Assembly: GCA_900769035.1 (NCBI GenBank)
Contig: CAAGFD010000048.1
Location: 1-25,087 of the forward strand
Source of the DNA: Bacteroidales bacterium
GTDB lineage: Bacteria; Bacteroidota; Bacteroidia; Bacteroidales; Paludibacteraceae
Reading direction: 5' to 3'
DNA: 25,087 nucleotides
Below are positions 7,627 to 16,581 of the stretch, piece by piece. The notes beneath the pieces were generated by a model. The model was not told where the DNA came from and made no database searches. It was given only the letters and a program-made list of their open reading frames with translations. The position numbers were made by a program, and so were the translations under genes. Positions within the stretch are counted from its first letter, which is position 1. Each line of letters starts with the position of its first letter.

Positions 7627-8825
7627 TTGAGATATAAAGGTATTGATATCAAGCATATTATAGCAATGATACCAAAAACCAAATAGCTGTTTTCTTTTGA
7701 TAGAGATGTTGATATACTGAATATCCCGGCGCCAATTAGTACGAATATAAATGTCAAGAGATTTACGTATGCTAATACGCTTCCTAATTTTTTGCCTATT
7801 GGAGCCTTTTGAATTATAGTAAGACATGGTACTTGAAAAAGTCCTCCAAATATACCCGTTAAAAAGATTAGTAAATGTAATACATAGTTTTCCGGCTTAA
7901 AGATAATTATCGACAGCATACATAATGCTACTCCTAATAATCCGGATATAATGAAAACATTCGGATTATTATTTTTTAAGATAATACCCGTTACACTACA
8001 TCCTATTGCTATACCTATCGCTGCCATGGCTAAAACTATTCCTGAATTTGTATTGTCCATAGAAAGAGTGTTGGTGCAATGTAATATTACATTCATTTGT
8101 AATAAACCACCGACTAACCATAATAGTGATGCGCCGAAAATAGCAGAATTTAAATTAGCAAAATTGCGTGTAAATCTATAAGAGTCTCGTAAAAAGATAA
8201 TAGGATTGTAATTCTCTTTTTCTTTAATATTTACTTCTTCGTTTATTTTTAATGATCGTGATAAGCTAATTCCAATTATAGATAGTATTATCATTATGGC
8301 TCCAACGGTCCAACTTGTGTAGTGGTCGGCAGTGTACCCTGCAAACAAAGTACCTAAAAGGATGCCAAGAAAAGCCATCATTTCAAACACTCCACTACCG
8401 AAAGCTACTTTCTTTTCTCCTTCAATATCTCTAATAAGTCCATATTTTGCCGGGGAATAAATGCAACTTTGTATTCCCATCAATAAAATCGCTAATGTTA
8501 ATATAATGATAGATTGAAAATAGAATCCTAAAAATGCAATTAGTGTAATTGGAATTTCTAACCACTTCATTAAGTTAATAATTTTTTGTTTGTTATATCT
8601 TTGTGCAATGTCTCCTGCATATGGAGATAGTAAGATGTACGGAATAACTAAAGATGCGCTTATGATGGATATTATAGTGCTTTTATTTAAATAAGAGGGT
8701 AAGTTCCAAAGAGTAGCTACAAAAATGATGGAGTGCTTCATAAAATTATCGTTGAGTACTCCTACAAAGTTCAAGGAAAATAGTTTAATCCAATTGGTTA
8801 TGATAATGGTATTCGGATTTTTCAT
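7590..8825 (-). CDS. LplT-like MFS transporter (putative lysophospholipid transporter)
   Basis: A 411-aa, about 12-TM MFS protein. The N-terminus SLNFVGVLNDNFMKHSIIF (17-35) contains the NDNF.K signature of the LplT subgroup, whose E. coli member flips lysophospholipids across the inner membrane for re-acylation. Motif A appears as SPYAGDIAQRYNKQK (67-81). No acyltransferase or acyl-ACP synthetase domain is fused or adjacent, unlike many LplT/Aas systems, so lysolipid transport is only a homology guess. The start ATG (8825-8823) lies 7 nt beyond the stem of a strong terminator hairpin that ends the antiporter gene upstream, so expression may depend on read-through. The C-terminal 37 bp overlap the end of rnz on the other strand. 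Confidence 0.75.
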   Translation of the reverse strand: MKNPNTIIITNWIKLFSLNFVGVLNDNFMKHSIIFVATLWNLPSYLNKSTIISIISASLVIPYILLSPYAGDIAQRYNKQKIINLMKWLEIPITLIAFLGFYFQSIIILTLAILLMGIQSCIYSPAKYGLIRDIEGEKKVAFGSGVFEMMAFLGILLGTLFAGYTADHYTSWTVGAIMIILSIIGISLSRSLKINEEVNIKEKENYNPIIFLRDSYRFTRNFANLNSAIFGASLLWLVGGLLQMNVILHCTNTLSMDNTNSGIVLAMAAIGIAIGCSVTGIILKNNNPNVFIISGLLGVALCMLSIIIFKPENYVLHLLIFLTGIFGGLFQVPCLTIIQKAPIGKKLGSVLAYVNLLTFIFVLIGAGIFSISTSLSKENSYLVFGIIAIICLISIPLYLNQNKKTLPSKAK

Positions 8826-8827
8826 AG

Positions 8828-8857
8828 AAAAATAGAGGCGACTAAATGTCGCCTCTA
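8828..8857 (-). terminator. Rho-independent terminator between the antiporter and LplT-like genes
   Basis: A perfect 10-bp stem, TAGAGGCGAC (8833-8842) with GTCGCCTCTA (8848-8857), encloses a 5-nt loop. On the minus strand it is followed at once by TTTTT (8832-8828) before the ATG at 8825. It is GC-rich by the standards of this window. It terminates the lepA-antiporter transcript, or attenuates entry into the MFS gene. Confidence 0.8.
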
Positions 8858-8861
8858 AATA

Positions 8862-10199
8862 TTATAAGAAGAAAATTAATTGTACTATGATATAAATTGG
8901 TAATAATACTACCAAAGAGAATTTGAGGATATAACCGAAGAATGAAGGCATTTTAATACCGTTTTCTTCTGCAATAGCTTTAACCATAAAGTTTGGTCCA
9001 TTACCGATATACGTCATTGAACCGAAGAATACAGCACCTATTGCAATAGCTTTTAATAATATTTCGGACACACTTGCAACAATAGGCTCTCCTGCAATAG
9101 GAGCTAATTGTGATGCTACACTATGGAAGGCAACTGCAGTAGGAGCATTATCCAAGAATGATGAAAGTAAACCGGTTATATAGAAGAATTGGTAAGGTTT
9201 ATCAAGTCCGAAAGAGTTAGCATGCTCATTCAAGTAGAGTAGTGTAGGAGTCATTGTTACAAAAATTCCTAAGAAGAGCACAGCTACCTCTATAATCGGA
9301 GCCCAAGTGAATTTATTGTCTTCTCTAACTTGTTTCTTAGTTGTATACATAGACATAAAGATAAGAGATACCAATATTATCTCTCTTAAGAATTTTAACC
9401 ATATAGGAGCAACGTATCCTGTTTCCGGATTATCCACCATTTCAGGAATGATATTAGCGTTGATAAATGCAACGGCGCAAACAACACCGGCAAGGTAAAT
9501 CAAGTTAACCAATCCTGTTATCTTTAATGGCTTTATGTTGGCTGCATCCAAAGCTAATGATTCTTTATCTTCTTTTTTGTAGTAGTATGTATCTACAAAG
9601 AAATAGATGATTAATAATAATGCACCTGCTACAAGCCATTCCGGTGTCATATTTAAGAACCATGTAAATTGGGCTCCTCTTAAGTATAATAATAACAATG
9701 GAGGATCTCCGAGAGGAGAGAGTAAACCACCGCAGTTTGCTACCGCTGCGATAAAGAATAAGATAGTATGTGTTTTGAATTTACGTTGAGAATTGGTTTC
9801 GATTACAGGACGAATTAAAAGCATTGCTGCTCCGGTAGTTCCTGTAAATGAAGCTAAAACATAACCAATGCCAAGGAATAAAGTGTTGATAATAGGCTTT
9901 GCTTGAATATCACCACTTAGATGTATTCCTCCGGTTATAACAAATAGAGATGTTAATAATACGATAAATGGAATGTAATCACCAAAAATTTGATGCTCCA
10001 AATTGGCTGTTAATCCATTAATTACCAGGTAAATTGCTGTTGGGATTCCTAATACACAAGAAACTATAAGTTTGTTTCTGTTGTTTTCCCACCAATGCTC
10101 TATAACGAGTGGACCTATTGCTATCATTAATAGCATAATAACAAAAGGTATAGACGCCCATAAAGGAATACCTGTCACTGTTGTTGTAGATAAAATCAT
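8862..10199 (-). CDS. Ion-transporter-superfamily Na+/H+ antiporter-like protein (NhaD/CitM type)
   Basis: A 445-aa inner-membrane protein with about 11-12 hydrophobic helices, the size typical of the ion transporter (IT) superfamily. Diagnostic parts are SFTGTTGAAMLLIRP in one re-entrant region, NCGGLLSPLGDPPLLLLYL after it, and in the second half SFLDNAPTAVAFHSVA and FFGSMTYIGNGPNFMVKAIA. The two Asn/Thr/Gly-rich hairpins are the pseudo-symmetric substrate and Na+ sites of this fold. Bacteroidota relatives are usually annotated as sodium:proton antiporter or citrate transporter. The sequence alone does not separate Na+/H+ exchange from Na+-coupled anion uptake. It begins 31 nt after lepA and ends at a strong terminator, so it is probably co-transcribed with lepA. 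Confidence 0.8.
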   Translation of the reverse strand: MILSTTTVTGIPLWASIPFVIMLLMIAIGPLVIEHWWENNRNKLIVSCVLGIPTAIYLVINGLTANLEHQIFGDYIPFIVLLTSLFVITGGIHLSGDIQAKPIINTLFLGIGYVLASFTGTTGAAMLLIRPVIETNSQRKFKTHTILFFIAAVANCGGLLSPLGDPPLLLLYLRGAQFTWFLNMTPEWLVAGALLLIIYFFVDTYYYKKEDKESLALDAANIKPLKITGLVNLIYLAGVVCAVAFINANIIPEMVDNPETGYVAPIWLKFLREIILVSLIFMSMYTTKKQVREDNKFTWAPIIEVAVLFLGIFVTMTPTLLYLNEHANSFGLDKPYQFFYITGLLSSFLDNAPTAVAFHSVASQLAPIAGEPIVASVSEILLKAIAIGAVFFGSMTYIGNGPNFMVKAIAEENGIKMPSFFGYILKFSLVVLLPIYIIVQLIFFL

Positions 10200-10230
10200 G
10201 TTAGTTTGTGTTTATGTTATTAGTTTAATA

Positions 10231-12018
10231 TTAATCTAATTTTAATACTGCTAAGAAAGCTTTTTGAGGTACTTCCACATTACCTATTTGTTTCATACGT
10301 TTTTTACCTCGTTTTTGTTTTTCAAGAAGTTTTCTTTTTCTTGAAATATCACCTCCGTAGCATTTGGCTGTAACGTCTTTACGAACGGCTTTTACTGTTT
10401 CTCTCGCTATGATTTTCGCACCAATTGCAGCTTGAATAGCTATATCGAATTGTTGCCTTGGAATAAGTTCTTGAAGCTTTTCGCACATTCTTCTTCCAAG
10501 ATTATATGCGTTGTCGAAATGAATTAATGAGGAAAGTGCATCTACAGATTCGCCGTTTAATAATATGTCGAGTTTTACCAATTTGGAATTTCTAAATCCA
10601 TTTGTGTGGTAATCGAATGATGCATATCCTTTTGAGATACTTTTTAATTTGTCGTAAAAATCAAACACTATCTCCCCTAATGGCATATCATAAATAAGCT
10701 CAACACGATTACCCGATACATATTCTTGTTTTATCAATTCGCCTCGTTTGCCTAAGCACAGCGTCATTATTTGCCCGATGTAATCTGTACGTGTTATTAC
10801 TGATGCTCTAATATATGGCTCTTCGATATGGTCGATTTCAGTAATATCAGGTAAGCCGGAAGGGTTATGTACTTCCAAACAATTGCCTTTATTGGTATAT
10901 ACTTTATATGATACGTTAGGTACTGTTGTGATAACGTTCATGTTAAATTCTCTATCAAGGCGTTCTTGAATAATCTCCATGTGGAGCATTCCCAAGAATC
11001 CACATCTAAATCCAAAACCTAATGCAGCAGAAGATTCCGGATCGAACGTTAGTGATGCATCATTTAATTGCAATTTTTCAAGTGAAGATCTTAAGTCTTC
11101 GAAATCTTCCGGATCAATAGGATATACTCCGGCAAAAACCATAGGTTTTACCTCTTCAAAACCTTCAATAGCCTTGTCACAAGGGCGCTTTACATGGGTG
11201 ATAGTATCTCCTACTTTTACCTCTTTCGATGTTTTTATTCCGGAAATAATATATCCAACGTTGCCTGCCGATAGTTTTTTTTGCGGTACCATATCAAGCT
11301 TGAGAATACCGATTTCGTTAGCTTCATATTCCTTTCCGGTATTTACAAACTTAACGAGGTCTTCACTATTTATCGTGCCATTGACGATTTTGAAATATGC
11401 AATAATTCCTCTGAATGAATTAAATACAGAGTCGAAAATAAGGCATTGTAGCGGAGCTTCCGGATCTCCTACCGGGGCAGGAATGCGCGTTACTATAGCA
11501 TCTAATATCTCTTTAACTCCCATTCCGGTTTTTCCACTTGCTCTGATTATTTCAGAGCGGTCACATCCTATTAAGTCTACAATTTGGTCTTCCACCTCTT
11601 CCGGCATGGCACTATCCATATCCATTTTATTCATTACGGGAATAATGGTAAGGTCGTGCTCTAATGCCATATATAAGTTAGATATAGTTTGTGCTTGAAT
11701 ACCTTGCGTTGCGTCAATTATTAATAGAGCTCCCTCGCAAGCGGCTATAGATCTGGATACCTCATATGAAAAGTCTACGTGCCCCGGAGTATCTATAAGA
11801 TTTAATGTGTAGTCTACACCTTCATACTTGTATTTCATCTGAATGGCGTGACTTTTTATTGTAATTCCACGTTCTCTTTCCAAATCCATATCATCAAGTA
11901 CTTGGGCTTGCAAATCTTTGGCTTCAACAGTATGTGTGTATTCTAAAAGCCTGTCTGCTAAAGTACTTTTACCATGGTCAATGTGCGCTATTATACAAAA
12001 ATTGCGTATTTTATCCAT
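10231..12018 (-). CDS. lepA: Elongation factor 4 (LepA), ribosomal back-translocating GTPase
   Basis: A translational GTPase acting on the 70S ribosome, proposed to back-translocate or assist initiation and assembly. I start it at ATG 12018 (MDKIRNFCIIAHIDHGKST), which is the family's usual N-terminus. A TTG three codons upstream is possible but unlikely. The 595-aa length is standard. G motifs: AHIDHGKST (11-19), the switch I DLERERGITIK, DTPGH, and NKMD. The LepA-specific C-terminal domain is complete, with AKIIARETVKAVRKDVTAKC, the GGDISRKRKLLEKQK segment, and RMKQIGNVEVPQKAF near the end. A TAnnTTTG box lies 29 nt upstream. The antiporter gene follows by 31 nt. Confidence 0.97.
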   Translation of the reverse strand: MDKIRNFCIIAHIDHGKSTLADRLLEYTHTVEAKDLQAQVLDDMDLERERGITIKSHAIQMKYKYEGVDYTLNLIDTPGHVDFSYEVSRSIAACEGALLIIDATQGIQAQTISNLYMALEHDLTIIPVMNKMDMDSAMPEEVEDQIVDLIGCDRSEIIRASGKTGMGVKEILDAIVTRIPAPVGDPEAPLQCLIFDSVFNSFRGIIAYFKIVNGTINSEDLVKFVNTGKEYEANEIGILKLDMVPQKKLSAGNVGYIISGIKTSKEVKVGDTITHVKRPCDKAIEGFEEVKPMVFAGVYPIDPEDFEDLRSSLEKLQLNDASLTFDPESSAALGFGFRCGFLGMLHMEIIQERLDREFNMNVITTVPNVSYKVYTNKGNCLEVHNPSGLPDITEIDHIEEPYIRASVITRTDYIGQIMTLCLGKRGELIKQEYVSGNRVELIYDMPLGEIVFDFYDKLKSISKGYASFDYHTNGFRNSKLVKLDILLNGESVDALSSLIHFDNAYNLGRRMCEKLQELIPRQQFDIAIQAAIGAKIIARETVKAVRKDVTAKCYGGDISRKRKLLEKQKRGKKRMKQIGNVEVPQKAFLAVLKLD

Positions 12019-12047
12019 CGATGTCAATTTACTTTTTCTTTCAAATG

Positions 12048-12055
12048 CAAAGGTA
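12048..12055 (-). promoter_or_regulatory. Candidate -7 box for lepA
   Basis: The minus strand reads TACCTTTG, an exact TAnnTTTG match, 29 nt before the lepA ATG. No TTTG is at the expected -33 position. The 233-bp lepA-trxA spacer holds this box and the trxA terminator; I saw nothing else in it. Confidence 0.5.
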
Positions 12056-12169
12056 CAAATTTTATTTCATTTTATAGTTAATGAGAATGTAAAAAGATTG
12101 CCAATTACTCTCTTTGTAGTTTTTCAGCCTTTATTTCTTGTGATGTGTTGGCTCGAAATATTATTACGG

Positions 12170-12209
12170 AAAAAGCCGAAATCCAAAATGTAATGGATTT
12201 CGGCTTTTT
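12170..12209 (-). terminator. Strong terminator downstream of trxA
   Basis: A perfect 16-bp stem (12170-12185 with 12194-12209) encloses an 8-nt loop; the core is AAAGCCGAAATCCA / TGGATTTCGGCTTT. The A-run and U-run at its ends make it symmetrical, so it could stop transcription from either side. Its natural client is trxA, whose stop lies 43 nt upstream on the minus strand. Confidence 0.85.
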
Positions 12210-12251
12210 GCCGGCTGAAATAAATTTGCAGTCGGGTAAATTAATTGCTTT

Positions 12252-12566
12252 TTAGAGAAGACTATTCAATACATCTGTAATTTTACTTTCGTTAGTAGCT
12301 CCTACTATTTTGTTGGCTTGTTTGCCGTTTTTAATAAAAATCAATGTAGGAACACTGCGAATGCCAAATTGCTCTGTAGTGTCTGGACATTCTTCGATAT
12401 CCATCTTGCAAACAGCTGCTTTGCCTTCGTATTTCTCTGCTATTTTGTCTATAACAGGACTTAATGATTTGCAAGGTCCACACCATGTGGCGCTAAAGTC
12501 TACTAATACAACTTCATTGTTTGCTACTACTTCATTGAATGTAGCGTCTGTTAATTTTAATGCCAT
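12252..12566 (-). CDS. trxA: Thioredoxin
   Basis: A 104-aa cytoplasmic thiol-disulfide oxidoreductase with no signal peptide. The active site is WCGPC (28-32) after VDFSAT, with the cis-Pro loop RSVPT (70-74) and the usual IFIKNGK strand following. It would reduce ribonucleotide reductase, peroxiredoxins and other partners using thioredoxin reductase (family knowledge). It lies 85 nt downstream of dnaE on the same strand but has its own candidate -7 box and a strong terminator, so it is probably also transcribed alone. Length and all key residues are normal. Confidence 0.95.
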   Translation of the reverse strand: MALKLTDATFNEVVANNEVVLVDFSATWCGPCKSLSPVIDKIAEKYEGKAAVCKMDIEECPDTTEQFGIRSVPTLIFIKNGKQANKIVGATNESKITDVLNSLL

Positions 12567-12610
12567 ATTTGATTGTTTTTTAATTGTTATTGTTCTCAGA
12601 ATTCCAAACG

Positions 12611-12618
12611 CAAAGATA
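12611..12618 (-). promoter_or_regulatory. Candidate -7 box for trxA
   Basis: The minus strand reads TATCTTTG, an exact TAnnTTTG match, 44 nt before the trxA ATG in the dnaE-trxA spacer. No -33 TTTG was seen. Confidence 0.45.
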
Positions 12619-12651
12619 CAACTTTATTATTATATAGTGATGATAATTCTC

Positions 12652-15600
12652 CTAATTTAATTTAAATTCTATATTATATTTGTCGCAATATAATTCTAAT
12701 GCGTTTATTAATTCGTTGGTGATTATTATTCGCTTGTGTGACTTTAAATTATATGTCGTATTATTATCCATATCTATGTAGTTTACGGTCAATAATTGGT
12801 TGCCACCTTTACTTTGTGGAGGTATGATTACACTATATAGGTCATGGTTTATTTCAGAATTTAAAATGTCACTTTTTATCGTGATTATCAATTCCTTTTT
12901 ACTGGATAAGAAAGTGTCGTCTATTAAACTTATGTTTGATATTACTTTGTCAAATTCCTGATTGCTATCTGCATTTTTCGGTTTGTATTGAGAGTCGGAC
13001 CATCTTGGTTTTATCTCTCCTTTAATCAATAGATACGTTTTCTCTTCAAAATAATTCTTAAATTCGATATATTTTTTTTTGAAGAAAGGAATTTCTATTT
13101 CTCCGGTATAATCAGATATAGTCATGATTGCATAATCATATCCGTTTTTATCTTTCCCTTTTCTAATTGATGTTGTAATTCCTCCTATAGTGAATGCCGA
13201 TTGGATTTTTTTATCGAATTTCTCCTTTAATTCCGCTATCGTGGTTGATGTGCCATATTTAATAGCATTTTTATGTAAATCTAAAGGGTGAGCGGAAATA
13301 TAAACTCCTATTACATCTGCTTCATTCTTTAGTTTTTCTAATATATCAACTTCTTGTTCCGGTATAATCAGTGGTTTTTTAGTCTCTATCTCTTCGGCAA
13401 AATCATCAAAAAGCGTAATAGTGTTATGGTTTTTTGCTTTTTGAAAATCATTACTGTATTGTACGAGTTTATCGAGTATTATCTCTTTTTTCTCATTGTA
13501 GTTTTTGTCTTTGATAAATGCAGTCCTGGAGATGTCGTTGAAGTTATCAAAAGCACCTGATAGCCCGAGCGACTCTATTGTTTTTTTATTACAAGAGCGA
13601 GTGTCGATTCTTTCTAAGAAGTTAAAAGTATTTTTAAAGAATCCATTTTGTTCTCGTTCTTTGATTATGGCTACTGACGGTCCTTCACCAACACCTTTTA
13701 TTCCTGCTAATCCAAAACGTATACAACCATCCTTAGTTACGGAGAAATTTAATTCAGATTCGTTGATATCAGGGCCCTTTAATGGGATGTTGAGTTGTTT
13801 ACATTCCGTCATGAATTTAGTAATCTCCTTAATTTCATCTTTATTGCGGGTTAAGTTCGCTGCCATATATTCTGCAGGGTAGTGTGCTTTTAAATATGCT
13901 GTTTGATATGCTACCCATGCATAGCATGTTGCATGCGATTTATTGAATGCGTATGATGCGAATTTTTCCCATTCACCCCATATCTTTTCCAATACTATTG
14001 GGTCATGATTGTTTTTTACACCATTGTTAATAAATTGAGGCTTCATTTTATCCAACATTTTGCGGTTTTTCTTACCCATCGCTTTACGTAATGTGTCGGA
14101 TTCACCACGAGTAAAGTTGCCTAACAATCGTGATAGTAGCATGACTTGCTCTTGATAAACGGTAATGCCATACGTCTCTTCCAAATATTGTTTCATACAA
14201 GGGATGTCGTATTTTATCTCTTCAAGTCCATGCTTTCTTGCAATGAAGTTTGGAATATTTTCCATTGGTCCCGGTCTGTAGAGTGCGTTCATTGCAATAA
14301 GGTCTTCAAATTTAGATGGCTTCAAATCTTTAAGATATTTCTGCATACCGGGAGATTCAAATTGGAATACGCCTATCGTTTTTCCTTTACTAAATAATTC
14401 AAAGGTTAGTGGGTCGTCGATAGGTATTTTATTTATGTCTATATCAATTCCTTTAGAGTGTTTGATATTTTTGAGCGCTTCTTTAATAATGGATAGTGTA
14501 CTTAGCCCTAAAAAGTCCATTTTTATCAGACCAATCTTTTCTATAACCTTACCGGAATATTGTGTTACCAATACTTCTTCATTAACTTTTTTGTCAATGG
14601 CTGTAGAAAGTGGGGCAAATTTTCTTAAGTCATCAGCTCCGATAATTACACCACATGCATGTATACCTGTTTGTCTTACAGTGCCTTCAAGAAGGGAAGC
14701 ATTGTCGAGAGTGTCTTTTATCTCAAATTTATTGTTATATAAATCGTTGATAAAAGGAATCTCTTTTATACAGTTATTGATGTTTACCGGTAGTGGCTTT
14801 CCTTTTGCATCAACTTTTTCTTCCGGAAATTTATCAGGGATGGCATCTGTGATCTCTTTGACAATATCTAATGGTATATTATTTACTCTGGCTACGTCTT
14901 TTATACTCGATTTCGTTGCCATTGTTCCATACGTTATGATGTGTGCCACCTTTTCTTTTCCGTATTTTTCAGTGACCCATTTTAATACTTCATTTCTTCC
15001 ATCATCGTCAAAGTCGATATCTATATCAGGAAGTGAGATACGGTCTGGATTCAAAAATCTCTCAAACAGTAAATCGTATTTTATAGGGTCGATATCTGTA
15101 ATTGTTAAACAGTAGGCTACAACGGATCCGGCTGCAGAACCACGACCCGGTCCTACAGATACATTCATATTTCGTGCTGCTATTATAAAGTCTTGTACAA
15201 TAAGAAAGTATCCCGGAAATCCCATCGTTTTCATCACATGCAATTCAAAGATAATCCGTTGCATTACATTTTCCGGAATTGGGTCACCGTATCGTTTCTT
15301 TGCCCCTTTTATTGTAAGTTCTTTGAGGTAATCAGCTTCTAATTTTATTCTATAAAGTCTGTCGTATCCTCCTAATTTTTTTATTTTATCATTTGCCTCT
15401 TTTTCTGATAATACAACGTTGTTGTTTTCGTCTCTTGTAAACTCGTTAAATAAGTCTTCTGTGCTGAATTTTTTTCTGTATTCTTCTTCTGTGCCAAATT
15501 CTTCAGGAATACTGAATACAGGCATTAAAGGGTCGCGGTCTAAATTATATACTTCTACTTTATTCGCTATTTCCAAAGTATTTTCAAGAGCTTCCGGTAT

Positions 15601-16575
15601 GTCGGAGAAAATTTCAGCCATCTCATCCGGGGTTTTTAGCCATTCTTGCTTTGTGTAACGCATCCTATTTGGATCGTTAATATCTTTTTTGGTTGAAAGA
15701 CAGATGAGTAAGTCGTGTATGTCGCCGTGTTTCTCTTCTACGAAATGAACGTCATTTGTAGCTACGATTTTTGTGTTGGTTTTTCGTGCTAATTCAATGA
15801 TTTTTTCATTGACTTTCATTTGTTTCTGGTATGTATTTTGGTCGGCTCCAGGTTTGTCTGTCTTATGTCGTTGTATCTCTAAATAATAATCATCACCGAA
15901 AATTTCTTTAAACCATAATATGCTTTCTTCTGCTTCTTTTAGTTTACCGGCCATAATAAGTTGTGGTATTTCACCTCCAAGACATGCAGAACATACTATG
16001 AGCCCTTCATGATATTGTTTTAGTATATTTTTGTCTATCCTCGGGCGATAATAATTTCCATCAATCCATGCAATGGAAATTAACATACATAGATTTTGAT
16101 AACCTATAGCATTTTTTGCTAACAATATTAAGTGGTAACCGGATGCATCTGTTTTTTGTGCTTTTCCATTTTCGTTTATAAAAGTAATTGATGGGTCTTT
16201 ATCGTATAGTGTGCGTCTGGCACAATATGCTTCGCATCCGATAATTGGCTTAATGTGCTGTTTTTGAAGTGATAATATCTCGGATTTAAATGTCTCTATT
16301 TTCGAAATTTCTTCTTCAGTGGCACTCCCTTCCGCAATTTTAGTTTCTATTGTTTTTATAGATTCTTCTTTCTTAGATATCTCTTTATTTATTTCGTCAT
16401 TTGCACTTTCACATATTTCTGAGAATTCTTTTATACCAAACATATTGCCATGGTCTGTTATGGCAAGGGCATTCATACCGTATTTTTGGCATTTTTTTAC
16501 TAAATCTTTTGTCCTTGACATTCCATCAAGGATAGAGTAATTTGTATGTACATGTAAATGAATAAAGTTTGACAT
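12652..16575 (-). CDS. dnaE: DNA polymerase III subunit alpha (DnaE)
   Basis: The replicative polymerase, 1307 aa, long for DnaE but usual for the Bacteroidota form. Domains in order: a PHP domain (about 1-280) with HLHVHT (6-11), TDHG (40-43), GCEAY (113-117), His148, SACLGGE (196-202) and NDVHF (274-278); within it a charged coiled-coil insertion (about 56-108, rich in EKSI) typical of this phylum. The polymerase core has GPGRGSAAGS and the catalytic PDIDIDFDDDGR near residue 515-525. Then come YRPGPMENIP, the YQEQVM region, SYAFNKSHATCYAWVAYQTAYLKAHYP (given in parts here as the FNKSHA motif), a helix-hairpin-helix (GLAGIKGVGEG), and an OB fold near 1110-1190 (FTIGGITTSIRKGKDK). The PHP metal ligands look intact. 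It starts 6 nt after the MBOAT gene. Confidence 0.97.
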   Translation of the reverse strand: MSNFIHLHVHTNYSILDGMSRTKDLVKKCQKYGMNALAITDHGNMFGIKEFSEICESANDEINKEISKKEESIKTIETKIAEGSATEEEISKIETFKSEILSLQKQHIKPIIGCEAYCARRTLYDKDPSITFINENGKAQKTDASGYHLILLAKNAIGYQNLCMLISIAWIDGNYYRPRIDKNILKQYHEGLIVCSACLGGEIPQLIMAGKLKEAEESILWFKEIFGDDYYLEIQRHKTDKPGADQNTYQKQMKVNEKIIELARKTNTKIVATNDVHFVEEKHGDIHDLLICLSTKKDINDPNRMRYTKQEWLKTPDEMAEIFSDIPEALENTLEIANKVEVYNLDRDPLMPVFSIPEEFGTEEEYRKKFSTEDLFNEFTRDENNNVVLSEKEANDKIKKLGGYDRLYRIKLEADYLKELTIKGAKKRYGDPIPENVMQRIIFELHVMKTMGFPGYFLIVQDFIIAARNMNVSVGPGRGSAAGSVVAYCLTITDIDPIKYDLLFERFLNPDRISLPDIDIDFDDDGRNEVLKWVTEKYGKEKVAHIITYGTMATKSSIKDVARVNNIPLDIVKEITDAIPDKFPEEKVDAKGKPLPVNINNCIKEIPFINDLYNNKFEIKDTLDNASLLEGTVRQTGIHACGVIIGADDLRKFAPLSTAIDKKVNEEVLVTQYSGKVIEKIGLIKMDFLGLSTLSIIKEALKNIKHSKGIDIDINKIPIDDPLTFELFSKGKTIGVFQFESPGMQKYLKDLKPSKFEDLIAMNALYRPGPMENIPNFIARKHGLEEIKYDIPCMKQYLEETYGITVYQEQVMLLSRLLGNFTRGESDTLRKAMGKKNRKMLDKMKPQFINNGVKNNHDPIVLEKIWGEWEKFASYAFNKSHATCYAWVAYQTAYLKAHYPAEYMAANLTRNKDEIKEITKFMTECKQLNIPLKGPDINESELNFSVTKDGCIRFGLAGIKGVGEGPSVAIIKEREQNGFFKNTFNFLERIDTRSCNKKTIESLGLSGAFDNFNDISRTAFIKDKNYNEKKEIILDKLVQYSNDFQKAKNHNTITLFDDFAEEIETKKPLIIPEQEVDILEKLKNEADVIGVYISAHPLDLHKNAIKYGTSTTIAELKEKFDKKIQSAFTIGGITTSIRKGKDKNGYDYAIMTISDYTGEIEIPFFKKKYIEFKNYFEEKTYLLIKGEIKPRWSDSQYKPKNADSNQEFDKVISNISLIDDTFLSSKKELIITIKSDILNSEINHDLYSVIIPPQSKGGNQLLTVNYIDMDNNTTYNLKSHKRIIITNELINALELYCDKYNIEFKLN

Positions 16576-16581
16576 AGTATA

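Noticed and set aside
10979..11698. 239-codon open frame on + opposite lepA
   Set aside because: It is the antisense shadow of a highly conserved gene, with no recognisable domain and no promoter box.
12019..12027. TTG start extending LepA by three residues
   Set aside because: The internal ATG at 12018 gives the family's normal N-terminus, and the TTG adds nothing conserved.
14435..15115. 226-codon open frame on + opposite dnaE
   Set aside because: Antisense shadow of the conserved polymerase core; Ser/Leu/Ile-rich translation without domain features.
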